Numbered from the stretch's first letter, positions 7,717-16,013 are shown. The stretch: 64,000 nucleotides of DNA from Lientehia hominis (GCF_021044755.1 NZ_JAJNOR010000007.1:62001-126000); one strand, 5' to 3'. Translations and numbers: made by a program. The notes: generated from the sequence alone by a model not told the origin.

Positions 7717-8690
7717 TTCTTGCTGACATAGATGGGACTGAATTAAAAACAGTGGATGAAAATATTGATATTGATCTGGGGAAGAATAATGATTTTGAAA
7801 TGCCTGTGCAGTACGCACGATGGCAGGGAGAATACACCTATGGCAGACGGATCTACATCCCGGGGACGGAATATGGAGGTACGATCGGTGAGATAAGCAG
7901 CGTGACAGATGATGAGATGATATATGTCAGAGGTTATACTTGGCGGGGCCTGCTGGAGGGAAAAATAATTGAACCAGAGGCAGGAAAGGATTACCAAATT
8001 GTTTCCGGTGAACTGAATACCATATTGGGTACGCTGGCCGCAGGACGCTTTGACGGACTCTTCGCTGCAGACGATAAAGATACGGGAATCAAGATAAACG
8101 GTTACCGGTTTGAACCTTATTGTAGTCTGCTGGATGGCATCAGAACAATGCTTGGATCAGTTGGATACAGACTGAAAATTTCCTATATACAGACTAAAGA
8201 GGCTGGTTATGTAAAATTGGAAGCCGTGCCCATCAAAGATTACAGTAATAAAATAGAGATCAGCCAGGACAGCCGTCTGAATTTTGTATGTACAGACAGC
8301 CGCATGGGCATAAATCATTTAATCTGCCTGGGGAAAGGCGAATTAAAGGACCGGACAGTCGTACATCTGTACGCACAAGCAGACAGTACTGTTGGACTCA
8401 AGCCATATTATACGGGAATGGATGAGAGAGCGGCAGTCTTTGAAAGCGATAATTCTGAGCGGGAAGACCTGACGGAAAAGGGCACAGAAAAACTTCTTGA
8501 TCTGATGAATTATGTCGAATTCAGCACAGATACCTCTGATACCGACGATATAAACATGGAAATCGGAGATACCATATCTGGCCGCGACTATATAACCGGT
8601 ATTTACGTGAAAAAACCAATAATCGGAAAAGTCCTAAAGATTAAAGAACAGGATATTAAAGTAGAATATAAGATAGAAGGAGATAATTAA
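7707..8690 (+). CDS. tail-associated protein / tail tip hub (Gp37-like)
   Basis: The 327-residue protein starts 10 bases before the end of the Dit gene, a sign of translational coupling. It begins MELILADIDGTELKTVDENI and resembles the Siphovirus ReqiPepy6 Gp37-like group of tail proteins found after Dit in Clostridia phages, with features such as VQYARWQGEYTYGRRIYIPG, YVRGYTWRGLLEGKII and a C-terminal DTISGRDYITGIYVKKPIIG. It probably forms the hub at the tail tip. No peptidase or muralytic domain is visible, so it is shorter than enzymatic Tal proteins. Confidence 0.7.
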   Translation: MELILADIDGTELKTVDENIDIDLGKNNDFEMPVQYARWQGEYTYGRRIYIPGTEYGGTIGEISSVTDDEMIYVRGYTWRGLLEGKIIEPEAGKDYQIVSGELNTILGTLAAGRFDGLFAADDKDTGIKINGYRFEPYCSLLDGIRTMLGSVGYRLKISYIQTKEAGYVKLEAVPIKDYSNKIEISQDSRLNFVCTDSRMGINHLICLGKGELKDRTVVHLYAQADSTVGLKPYYTGMDERAAVFESDNSEREDLTEKGTEKLLDLMNYVEFSTDTSDTDDINMEIGDTISGRDYITGIYVKKPIIGKVLKIKEQDIKVEYKIEGDN

Positions 8691-8691
8691 T

Positions 8692-9894
8692 ATGGAGATC
8701 GTAACAGGATATCAGGGAAAAACTCATATAACAGCAAATGACACCGGAAGTTTTAATCAGGGTATATTCACCACGGAAAATGGGGTCCTGTCGGTGGGTG
8801 AGAAATTTGCCGCCAAACTTGTCAGCAATAACAGACTGGATATTTATGATGGTGAAGGTGTGATGCAGGGGGTACATTTTCGGATTTTACCTGGTACATA
8901 TGAGAGCCTCACTTTGGAAAACGGTACCCAGGGGAACAAGAGAAAAGACTTGATAATCGTAAAATATGAAAAAGATCCTGAGACAAGTATAGAGAGTGTG
9001 AATCTGGAGGTGAGGAAAGGAACAGAAACGACAGGAACGCCGGAGATTCCCCAGATTGTCACCAGCAACATCAGAAATGGCGGCACGGTAAATGAAATGG
9101 TTCTTTATATCGTGGAATATAATGGAATCACCGTGACGTCTGTGACAAAACAATTTACAGAGATGCAAAATATAGTAGGATTAGAATCGGAAATTAGAGA
9201 ACTAAATGATAATTTAGCTATGCACCGGATGCAGTCCTTTTCCGATCCGACTCAGCTTAAATTAGTTAAAAATACCTGCACTTTAATTGACTTATACAAT
9301 GCGCTGCCGGCATATGGGACGATTGCATATTGGATCACATCCACTTCGTCTAAAATCCAGTCAGAGATTGCAGCGCAGATTGGAACAACGGCAGACCATG
9401 TATACGGCATCTTATCGCTTTCAAAATATCTAGGTCCTGTAGGCGTATACACTTTCTATCGGTATGACACGTTTCCCGAATTTACATATATTGCGTCTTA
9501 TGACGGAATCAATGGAGCAAACCATTGGAAAAACTTTGTAAAACTGTCTACAGCCACGGACATTGCATCCGTAAATACTAGCATAAGCAATACAAATTCT
9601 CGCTTAAACAGTGTGAAAAAAATGCACGCTGGAACTCTCGTTGCAACTTGGTCTGGATCATCCACGTCTGTGCGGATGTTTGGTATTGACACGGTAAATA
9701 GCTGGTTTAACCAAAAATATAGCTGGGAAGAGGGTAAGGCGCATTACATAATATTTGCTATGAATGGTGATGCAAACACACATTCAGTACATATAACAGG
9801 AGTAAATTATATGAGTGGCACTTATTATGCCATTACAGAGAATGCGGCTGCCGCAGGCATGAGCAGAATAAACTATCTGGCAATACATTATTGA
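8692..9894 (+). CDS. tail fibre / receptor-binding protein
   Basis: This 400-residue protein begins two bases after the previous stop. Residues 1-160 form an adaptor-like domain with TGYQGKTHITANDTGSFNQG and regular beta strands. A short coiled coil follows at about 165-190, then a knob-like domain (about 195-285) with DLYNALPAYGTIAYWITST and a final NHWKNFVKLST, in the style of pyocin-knob/fibre repeats. A second coiled coil rich in N/S lies near 290-312 and a C-terminal beta domain near 313-400. It is the last tail gene and most likely determines the target cell. The receptor is unknown. Confidence 0.7.
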   Translation: MEIVTGYQGKTHITANDTGSFNQGIFTTENGVLSVGEKFAAKLVSNNRLDIYDGEGVMQGVHFRILPGTYESLTLENGTQGNKRKDLIIVKYEKDPETSIESVNLEVRKGTETTGTPEIPQIVTSNIRNGGTVNEMVLYIVEYNGITVTSVTKQFTEMQNIVGLESEIRELNDNLAMHRMQSFSDPTQLKLVKNTCTLIDLYNALPAYGTIAYWITSTSSKIQSEIAAQIGTTADHVYGILSLSKYLGPVGVYTFYRYDTFPEFTYIASYDGINGANHWKNFVKLSTATDIASVNTSISNTNSRLNSVKKMHAGTLVATWSGSSTSVRMFGIDTVNSWFNQKYSWEEGKAHYIIFAMNGDANTHSVHITGVNYMSGTYYAITENAAAAGMSRINYLAIHY

Positions 9895-9929
9895 AGGTTA
9901 TATGCCCATTTAGCTAATTACTGTTAAGT

Positions 9930-9960
9930 GGTAAAATCTTCTTTGAAAGGAGGTTTTACC
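9930..9960 (+). promoter_or_regulatory. RBS-sequestering hairpin before the recombinase remnant
   Basis: GGTAAAATCTTC (9930-9941) can pair over 12 positions (two G-T pairs included) with GGAGGTTTTACC (9949-9960), leaving a 7-nt loop. The right arm contains the AGGAGG ribosome binding site and ends exactly before the ATG at 9961. The structure could limit translation of the downstream gene. There is no T-run, so it is not a terminator. Confidence 0.55.
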
Positions 9961-10332
9961 ATGCAGGAAAAAGTAATAAAAGAAGTGCTGCAGCGTATGG
10001 GAGCGGAACTGAGCCAGGAACAGATGCAGTCCTTGGAATCCGTTCTGGCCCTTACGCTGCATCAATATCACTTGGAAGAGATGGATCATGAGCTGATTGT
10101 GTCCGAAAACGGATGGGAAAGAATTCTCAGAACATCTCTTGCAGCAAAGAGGTTGGAAAACTGTGCACAGGGTACTTTAGAACAGTATAATCGTGCAATC
10201 AGAATTATGATGGGGACGATTCAAAAACGGCTGCAGGATTATGTTGGGCATTCAGACCCAAAGACAGCGACTATGTATCGAAATAAAAGAGAGGCGTCTA
10301 TAAGAGCAAAATTTGACAGACGGATTGCATAA
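9961..10332 (+). pseudogene. internally deleted tyrosine recombinase (integrase remnant)
   Basis: The 123-residue product has two pieces of a phage-type tyrosine recombinase fused in frame. The first 85 residues or so match the N-terminal leader and SAM-like core-binding domain: VIKEVLQRMGAELS near the start and LAAKRLENCAQGTLEQYNRA at the helix that normally contacts DNA. The last 40 residues, IQKRLQDYVGHSDPKTATMY onward, match the catalytic end, with the conserved His and the nucleophilic Tyr nine residues apart. The middle, which should carry the first catalytic Arg, Lys and the HxxR motif, is missing. The reading frame is intact but recombination activity is not expected. ATG 9961 was chosen over GTG 9928 because it follows AGGAGG. 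Confidence 0.7.
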
Positions 10333-10356
10333 TGGTTAGTTGTTATTTATAAAAAT

Positions 10357-10384
10357 TTTGGCCCGCAGAAATGGGGGCCTAAAA
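10357..10384. terminator. bidirectional terminator-like hairpin
   Basis: TTTTGGCCC and GGGGCCTAAAA form an inverted repeat around GCAGAAATG. A/T tracts flank the GC stem on both sides, but the arms are imperfect. It separates the recombinase remnant from the holin-like gene. Confidence 0.4.
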
Positions 10385-10481
10385 GTGTTCAGGAGAGGTA
10401 GAAAGAGACAGAGAATTAAAATGAATAAATAATACTCTGGTTTATCAGTAATGAAAGTATATAGAAAGGAGAAATGTTAAT

Positions 10482-10790
10482 TTGAATGGTGAAAATTTAT
10501 CGATTACTATAAAAACAATTTTGACTGTTATGGGAATCATTACAGCTGCAGGCGGTGCCATAGGCGTGATTATTAAAGTTTTATCTCCTTACAACAGGTT
10601 AAAAAAGAGAGTGTCAAAACATGATGATCTGTTGGAGAATGACAATAATCGATTAAAAGAAATTGAAGAGAGCAATAAACATATTTGTAAATCTATGCTT
10701 GTACTGTTAGACCACGAAATAACGGGGAACAGTATAGAAAAACTTAAGAATGCTAAATCTGAAATGCAGGAATACCTTATAAATAAATGA
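10482..10790 (+). CDS. small membrane protein, phage holin-like
   Basis: A TTG start preceded by AAAGGAG gives 102 residues. One hydrophobic segment (about 8-30, containing TVMGIITAAGGAIGVIIKVL) is followed by a charged, coiled-coil cytoplasmic part and a C-terminus with HEITGNSIEKLKNAKSEMQE. Proteins of this layout sit in the lysis region of Clostridia prophages and are often called holin-like or XhlA-like. The family is not certain. No endolysin gene follows in the window, which is odd for a complete lysis module. The 10791-10997 gap after it shows no gene and probably marks the phage/chromosome border. Confidence 0.5.
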   Translation: MNGENLSITIKTILTVMGIITAAGGAIGVIIKVLSPYNRLKKRVSKHDDLLENDNNRLKEIEESNKHICKSMLVLLDHEITGNSIEKLKNAKSEMQEYLINK

Positions 10791-10997
10791 CGCTTTTGTA
10801 TATGGACATCAGATATAATAGACTGCCCTCTGCATCATATACAGCAGCCAGAAAATAATAGGCGAAGATGAAATGATATAAAGATAAAATTACATCATCT
10901 CAGGATTAAGAAATTTTTAAGTTTACAAACCATATGGAATGTGTTATAAATCAGGCTATACAGCATATGTTATCAGTGAGATTACCAGGAGACGGAT

Positions 10998-12542
10998 ATG
11001 GAATTAACCTTTGGTGAACAGATTAAGATCATACTGAAAAGAAAAAATATGACTATTCGGCAGCTGGCGGAGACGATCGAAGAGCAGACCGGCCGGCCCA
11101 TGTCCAGACAGAACCTGACACAGAAGCTGAACAGAGACAATTTCCAAGAGCAGGATATGAGAGAAATCGCTCAGGCCCTGGGATGCGTGATTCAGATTTC
11201 CGTGATAGATCCGATGGAGGCAACAGTTGCGTCGCTGCAGTCCATGATGCAGCCGGTCAACGCGCGGGACATGCTTCAAGGTGGAAGCGGTGCAGCAGAA
11301 GCATTGCCTCAAAATCCCATATTGTTGGAGGCAGAAGGTGACGGTGAGGCTGCCGAAGCGGAAAGTGGATCTGCCGCGGGAGAGAATGCAGAAAAAGAGG
11401 CAGTTGATTCCGATGTGCTAAGAGAGATTGAAAGGGCATTGATGGAGTCCATTCAAAAAGAGCTTTATCCGGTAAAAGATGAAGTGACCACCAGGGTAAA
11501 TCAGGAATGGCAGGAGCAGGCCAATTCTCATTGGAGCAGAAAACAAAAGGAGCTGGAGGAACAGATTTCCCTGGATATGGAGGAAACCGAAGAGACGGAA
11601 CAGATAAGGAATGTTCCAGAAGAGACGGCTGTCCCGGAAAATGAAGCGGATGAGGAAGATGCTCTGGCATGGGCGCAGAAAAAGCCTGCGAAATGGCCCA
11701 GGCTGATCGTGCCGGGAGAGTCAGAGGAGGAGCAGCAGCCGGAAATCTCTGTTTATGCGGAGGACGAACCGGAATTTGTGGAAACAGAGGATGATCTGGA
11801 CGGGCTGGAATTCATTGAGATGGAAGAGTTGGAGGGCGGGGATATCTCGGCAGTCTCCGGTCCTTATACCTTGAAAAGAGAGCAGGGAGAGCAGGAGCCT
11901 GGGGATGAAGCCCGGCGAGACGGAGCGGCCCAGGAGGAATTGCTGACGGAGGGAACGGCATATACGCCGCTGGCAGATACACCAGGAAAGGATGGGTCTT
12001 ATGTTTCTGCACCTTACGTTATACCGAGAGCGCCGGAATCAGAAATATCTGCCGCGGACAATGGAGACGGTGAAGCCGGCATGTATTTTGAGATTCCCTT
12101 GGAGGAGATACCGGAACCGTCTATTGATGACAGAGAGGAGACAGTACAAGAATACGGAGGCCAGCCGGAGGAACCAGATCTGGAGGAAAAGATCGCGTCC
12201 TGGGATGCTGCCGTGAAGCGGAGACTGGAGAGGCCAATACTCATGTCGGCGGAAGAACGGCGGGCAAGGAAAGCGGCAAAAGAGGCGAAATCAGCCAGGC
12301 CCGAGGTCACAGCTGCGGAAGGGGCTTCGAAGCTGAGAGTTCCCGATATCAATCCGGCTACCGGAAAAGAATATGAAACGAACACGGTAAGACATCATCC
12401 AACCAAACCGGATATGCTTCTGGTGTATGATCAGGATGAACATATGTGGATAGAGCAGGCAGAGCATGCGTTTACTAACTTCCAGATCAGAAAGCGCGCG
12501 ATGCTGGGACGAGATTATGAACCGCCGCTTTATCTGGACTAA
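10998..12542 (+). CDS. HTH-domain protein with long acidic linker and conserved C-terminal domain
   Basis: This 514-residue protein has three parts. Residues 1-75 form an XRE-like helix-turn-helix (FGEQIKIILKRKNMTIRQLA, then RPMSRQNLTQKLNRDNFQEQ). Residues 100-430 are a long, mostly Glu/Asp-rich low-complexity linker with alternating charged blocks. Residues 440-514 form a compact, probably globular end with LRVPDINPATGKEYETNTVR and a final YEPPLYLD. I recognise the type as a conserved Lachnospiraceae protein without assigned function. The HTH suggests nucleic-acid binding. A strong terminator follows at 12578-12613, so it is probably monocistronic. Confidence 0.7.
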   Translation: MELTFGEQIKIILKRKNMTIRQLAETIEEQTGRPMSRQNLTQKLNRDNFQEQDMREIAQALGCVIQISVIDPMEATVASLQSMMQPVNARDMLQGGSGAAEALPQNPILLEAEGDGEAAEAESGSAAGENAEKEAVDSDVLREIERALMESIQKELYPVKDEVTTRVNQEWQEQANSHWSRKQKELEEQISLDMEETEETEQIRNVPEETAVPENEADEEDALAWAQKKPAKWPRLIVPGESEEEQQPEISVYAEDEPEFVETEDDLDGLEFIEMEELEGGDISAVSGPYTLKREQGEQEPGDEARRDGAAQEELLTEGTAYTPLADTPGKDGSYVSAPYVIPRAPESEISAADNGDGEAGMYFEIPLEEIPEPSIDDREETVQEYGGQPEEPDLEEKIASWDAAVKRRLERPILMSAEERRARKAAKEAKSARPEVTAAEGASKLRVPDINPATGKEYETNTVRHHPTKPDMLLVYDQDEHMWIEQAEHAFTNFQIRKRAMLGRDYEPPLYLD

Positions 12543-12577
12543 CGGAATGAATAGCTGGCTTATAGAGTGAATTTTGG

Positions 12578-12613
12578 AGCTGCTGCACCAATTTATTGGT
12601 GCAGCAGCTTTTT
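12578..12613 (+). terminator. intrinsic terminator
   Basis: A perfect 14-bp stem (AGCTGCTGCACCAA / TTGGTGCAGCAGCT) with loop TTTA is followed by five T. It ends the transcript of the acidic HTH protein. Confidence 0.92.
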
Positions 12614-12648
12614 CGCCCACTCAATGGAATGTCAAGAGATATTTATGA

Positions 12649-12698
12649 TTGACAAACTGAATATTTACCCATACAATATAAATGAACATGTTCATTTA
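12649..12698 (+). promoter_or_regulatory. promoter with 20-bp palindromic TetR operator
   Basis: TTGACA (12649-12654), a 17-bp spacer and TACAAT (12672-12677) form a near-consensus promoter. Immediately downstream, at 12679-12698, lies the perfect palindrome TAAATGAACATGTTCATTTA, 25 bp before the TetR gene start. It is the obvious autoregulatory operator. Confidence 0.85.
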
Positions 12699-12722
12699 AA
12701 GAAAAGGAGAAGAACGCAGCCA

Positions 12723-13265
12723 ATGAGAAGAAAAGACGATACCTTACGTGATACGCTTCTTTATTGTGCCCGTGAAACAGCGGATCGGGAAGGCATTGAC
12801 GCGGTCAGCATCCGTTCCATCGCACAGAAAGCAGGAGTAGCGGCCGGCACAGTTTATAACTATTTTTCCAATAAGGATGAAATTCTGCTCGAACTGACGG
12901 AAGAATATTGGAGACAGGCGCTGCACGATATGAGGACTGCGGCCGGCTCTTTCTGTGGGCAATTGGAAGAAATCTTTGCTTTTCTCAAAGAAAGGATAGA
13001 TTCCTCAGCCGGTAAACTCATGGGAAGTCTTGGAAATGTGGAAACAGCCGGCCAAGAACGTATGGCGTCAATGCAGGCGTCTTTTGAGAAGAATCTCTTG
13101 GAACGTATGGCCAAGGATACACAGATTCGCGATGATGTGTGGGATGAAGTGTTTACCAGAGAGCAATTTGCCCGTTTTATTGTGATGAACATGACAATGC
13201 TGCTGAAAACGAGAGCATCGGATATCCGATTTTTGACTGTGGTCATAGAACGGACCATTTATTAA
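12723..13265 (+). CDS. TetR/AcrR family transcriptional regulator
   Basis: The 180-residue protein starts at ATG 12723 (AAAAGGAGAAGAA upstream). An upstream in-frame ATG at 12567 would place the start before the promoter and is rejected. Residues 6-52 form the TetR HTH: RDTLLYCARETADREGIDAV, SIRSIAQKAGVAAGTVYNYF and FSNKDEILLELTEEYW. The rest is the helical ligand-binding and dimer domain. The palindrome within its own promoter indicates autorepression. A 221-residue membrane protein follows 18 bp later and is presumably co-regulated. Confidence 0.93.
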   Translation: MRRKDDTLRDTLLYCARETADREGIDAVSIRSIAQKAGVAAGTVYNYFSNKDEILLELTEEYWRQALHDMRTAAGSFCGQLEEIFAFLKERIDSSAGKLMGSLGNVETAGQERMASMQASFEKNLLERMAKDTQIRDDVWDEVFTREQFARFIVMNMTMLLKTRASDIRFLTVVIERTIY

Positions 13266-13283
13266 AGGAGAGGAAAGACAATT

Positions 13284-13949
13284 ATGGCACAAGCTATAGC
13301 TGAAACGGTTTTTGATGTTTTGTATCTTTGTTTTGTGATATTCGCGGGACTTACCATGATGCTGAGGGGACGTGATCCCCTCATAAAAAAAGCAGGGCTG
13401 ATGGCCGCGCTGCTGGGCGCAGGCGATTCCTTCCATTTGGTCCCGCGTGCTTATGCGTTGTGGACGACCGGATTGGAAGCCAACGCGCCGGCATTGGGGG
13501 CCGGAAAGTTTGTCACTTCCATCACGATGACCGTCTTTTATTTGATATTGTATTATATCTGGCGTGATCGTTATCAGATCAGGGACAGGAAAGTCCTTAC
13601 GGGAACCATGTGGCTGCTTTCCGGCGTGCGCGCTGTGCTTTGTTTGTTCCCCCAAAACCAGTGGCTTGTATACCGTCAGCCGCTTCTGTTCGGAATTTTA
13701 CGGAATATACCTTTTGCGGTCATGGGTATCATCATTATCGTCATTTTCGCAAAGGAGGCAAAAAAGGCAAATGACAATGTTTTCCGGTTCATGCCTTTAG
13801 CTGTTGCTCTCTCCTTTGGCTTTTATCTGCCGGTCGTTTTATTCAGCGGCACGGCTCCGGTCGTCGGTGTATTGATGATCCCGAAGACCTTGGCTTATGT
13901 GTGGATCGTCCTGATGGGATGGCGGCTGTATAAACAATCACAAAAATAA
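13284..13949 (+). CDS. conserved integral membrane protein, TetR partner
   Basis: The 221-residue protein has about six or seven predicted membrane segments spread over its whole length, with short polar loops. Visible features are GLTMMLRGRDPLIKKAGLMA after the first segment and GAGDSFHLVPRAYALWTTG near residues 46-64. It follows the TetR gene after an AAAGGAGAGG site, so the two form an operon. I do not recognise a transport or enzymatic signature, so the function is unknown. A terminator at its end lies inside the convergent ATPase subunit D gene. Confidence 0.7.
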   Translation: MAQAIAETVFDVLYLCFVIFAGLTMMLRGRDPLIKKAGLMAALLGAGDSFHLVPRAYALWTTGLEANAPALGAGKFVTSITMTVFYLILYYIWRDRYQIRDRKVLTGTMWLLSGVRAVLCLFPQNQWLVYRQPLLFGILRNIPFAVMGIIIIVIFAKEAKKANDNVFRFMPLAVALSFGFYLPVVLFSGTAPVVGVLMIPKTLAYVWIVLMGWRLYKQSQK

Positions 13950-13962
13950 TCATTTTAATAAG

Positions 13963-14607
13963 TTAAGCGCCGCTTGATGCGGAGCTTTTCTTTTTATCCG
14001 CCTGCCGCTTGATCACCTTCAGACGGGTGAACTCCTCACGCTCCTTTTCCTCCAGAGCATTCTGGATGCTGTGGACCAGAGCCTCATATTTGGGTATGGT
14101 GATATTTTTCAGGGCATTTGCCCGTTTCTGAGTCTTTTTAATGTTAAAGGAAAGCCGGTACGCGGAGTTCTCCACAGTGGTCAGGCGAAGGGTCAGCTCC
14201 TTTACTTTTTCAAACTGCATCCTGGCGTCGTCCAGGAACTGGTTTGTGCTGTGAAAGGAATAAGCGAGGGAAGGGGACCGTTTATCAAATTCCACAAGAG
14301 GGATCTCCGTACCCATGATGCTCCTGGTCTTCACCCGGACAGAGTCCTCCAGGGGAATCGCGGCACTGGCTTCCCGGACCCGGTTCATGCCCATTTCCAG
14401 GATAGCGCGCTGAAGAGAAGCATAAGCCTCCGTAAAGGTCTTATCAATCTCACTTTGAATGGAACTCGCCTTTTCAATGAGCTGCATCAGTTCACGGATC
14501 AAAATATTCCGTTTTTTGTCCATCAGCTCATAGCCCTGCTTGGACAGGGCCAGAGAATTTTTTATGATGATCAGGTTGCCTTTTGTTGCACATGTATTCA
14601 AATCCAT
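13963..14607 (-). CDS. atpD: V/A-type ATPase subunit D
   Basis: This 214-residue protein starts MDLNTCATKGNLIIIKNSLA and is predicted to be almost entirely long alpha helices, as expected for the central rotor shaft of V/A-type ATPases. It joins the catalytic A3B3 head to the membrane ring. It is the last gene of a nine-gene operon on the minus strand and begins 4 bases after the B subunit. The C-terminal basic tail (KVIKRQADKKKSSASSGA) is typical of this subunit. The symbol follows V/A-type nomenclature (ntpD in Enterococcus). Confidence 0.9.
   Translation of the reverse strand: MDLNTCATKGNLIIIKNSLALSKQGYELMDKKRNILIRELMQLIEKASSIQSEIDKTFTEAYASLQRAILEMGMNRVREASAAIPLEDSVRVKTRSIMGTEIPLVEFDKRSPSLAYSFHSTNQFLDDARMQFEKVKELTLRLTTVENSAYRLSFNIKKTQKRANALKNITIPKYEALVHSIQNALEEKEREEFTRLKVIKRQADKKKSSASSGA
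13966..13995 (+). terminator. intrinsic terminator in the convergent gene end
   Basis: AGCGCCGC (13966-13973) and GCGGAGCT (13979-13986) pair with one G-A mismatch and are followed by TTTTCTTTTT. It serves the TetR/membrane protein operon and lies within the last codons of the minus-strand ATPase subunit D gene. Confidence 0.6.
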
Positions 14608-14611
14608 AAAA

Positions 14612-16000
14612 TCACCTGCCGTCTTGATGGAGATCGTAATACTTATCCAGGAGCTTTGTATCTACACGGTCCAGCTCCGTTTTCGGTAAGATGCGGAGAA
14701 GCTTCCAGCCCAGATCCAAGGTTTCCTCAATGGTCCGGTTCTCTTCTTCCCCCTGTCCTACAAACTGCCCTTCGAACTGGCGCCCGAATTCCAGATACTT
14801 TTTATCAATGGGTGATAATTCATCCTCGCCGATCACAGATGCCAGAGCTCTGGCGTCAGACACCTTGGCGTAAGCAGAGAAAAGCTGGTTGGCAAGATCC
14901 TGGTGGTCCTCACGGGTGTAGCCCGCGCCGATTCCGTCCTTCATCAGACGGGACAGGGACGGGAGCACACTGATGGGAGGGTAGACCGACTGTCCGTGGA
15001 GATAACGGTCCAATACAATCTGTCCTTCGGTGATGTATCCGGTCAAGTCGGGAATCGGATGAGTGATATCGTCGTTTGGCATGGTAAGAATGGGAATCTG
15101 GGTGACGGAGCCGTCCACGCCGGCCACGATTCCGGCTCTTTCATAAATGGATGCCAGATCGCTGTACAGATATCCGGGAAATCCTTTTCTGGAAGGGATC
15201 TCTCCCTTGGATGAGGAGACCTCCCGGAGCGCTTCCGCATAGGAAGTCATATCCGTCAGAATGACCAGGATGTGCATATTCAGTTCAAACGCCAGGTATT
15301 CAGCCGTGGTCAGAGCCACTTTAGGAGTGATGAGACGCTCCACTACAGGATCGTTCGCCAGGTTCAGGAACGTTACCACATGGTCTGAAACGCCGCTCTC
15401 TTCAAAGGTCCTGGTGAAGAATTGGGATACGTCATGGGTGACGCCCATGGCGGCGAAGACAATGGCAAAGTTTTCGCCGGAGCCTTCACCCAGGGAAGCC
15501 TGCCTTACGATCTGGGCAGCCAGCCTGTCATGGGGGAGGCCGTTTCCGGAGAATATGGGCAGCTTCTGGCCGCGAATCAGAGTGGTCAGACAGTCTATGG
15601 CCGAAATACCAGTGCGGATATAGTTTCTGGGGTATTCACGGGTGACGGGATTCAAAGGAAGGCCGTTCACATTTCTTCTCAGGTCGCTGTGAATCTCCTC
15701 CAGTCCGTCCACGGGTTTTCCTATTCCATTAAAGGTACGCCCGAGCATCTTAGGAGAAAGTCCGATCTCCATAGGATGACCGGTCAGAACCGTGTGTGTA
15801 TTGTCCAGGGATACGTTTTCCATGCCTTCAAAAACCTGGATGATGGCCTTGTCTCCGTAAAGCTCGATGATACGTCCGATCTTCTTATCTCTTCCGTTTA
15901 CAGTAATCTCTACGATCTCTTCAAAAGAAGCGTCTTCGACGCCCTCCAGAACGACCAGGGGGCCATTGATCTCACTTAAACCTAAATATTCAATTGACAT
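14612..16000 (-). CDS. atpB: V/A-type ATPase subunit B (non-catalytic)
   Basis: From the ATG at 16000 the protein is 462 residues, the usual length; longer upstream readings lack a ribosome binding site, whereas GGAGGCAGAGGAT precedes this ATG. It begins MSIEYLGLSEINGPLVVLEG and contains LPIFSGNGLPHDRLAAQIVR, where the B subunit has a degenerate P-loop, plus DMTSYAEALREVSSSKGEIP and RKGFPGYLYSDLASIYERAG. It alternates with subunit A in the head and contributes to the nucleotide interface. Confidence 0.95.
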   Translation of the reverse strand: MSIEYLGLSEINGPLVVLEGVEDASFEEIVEITVNGRDKKIGRIIELYGDKAIIQVFEGMENVSLDNTHTVLTGHPMEIGLSPKMLGRTFNGIGKPVDGLEEIHSDLRRNVNGLPLNPVTREYPRNYIRTGISAIDCLTTLIRGQKLPIFSGNGLPHDRLAAQIVRQASLGEGSGENFAIVFAAMGVTHDVSQFFTRTFEESGVSDHVVTFLNLANDPVVERLITPKVALTTAEYLAFELNMHILVILTDMTSYAEALREVSSSKGEIPSRKGFPGYLYSDLASIYERAGIVAGVDGSVTQIPILTMPNDDITHPIPDLTGYITEGQIVLDRYLHGQSVYPPISVLPSLSRLMKDGIGAGYTREDHQDLANQLFSAYAKVSDARALASVIGEDELSPIDKKYLEFGRQFEGQFVGQGEEENRTIEETLDLGWKLLRILPKTELDRVDTKLLDKYYDLHQDGR

Positions 16001-16013
16001 ATCCTCTGCCTCC

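Noticed and set aside
12567..12722. In-frame upstream extension of the TetR regulator
   Set aside because: It would start before the promoter and inside the preceding terminator; ATG 12723 has a good ribosome binding site.
14071..14973. A 300-codon plus-strand frame opposite ATPase subunits D and B
   Set aside because: It is antisense to two well-conserved genes and has no recognisable domain or ribosome binding site; it is a shadow frame.
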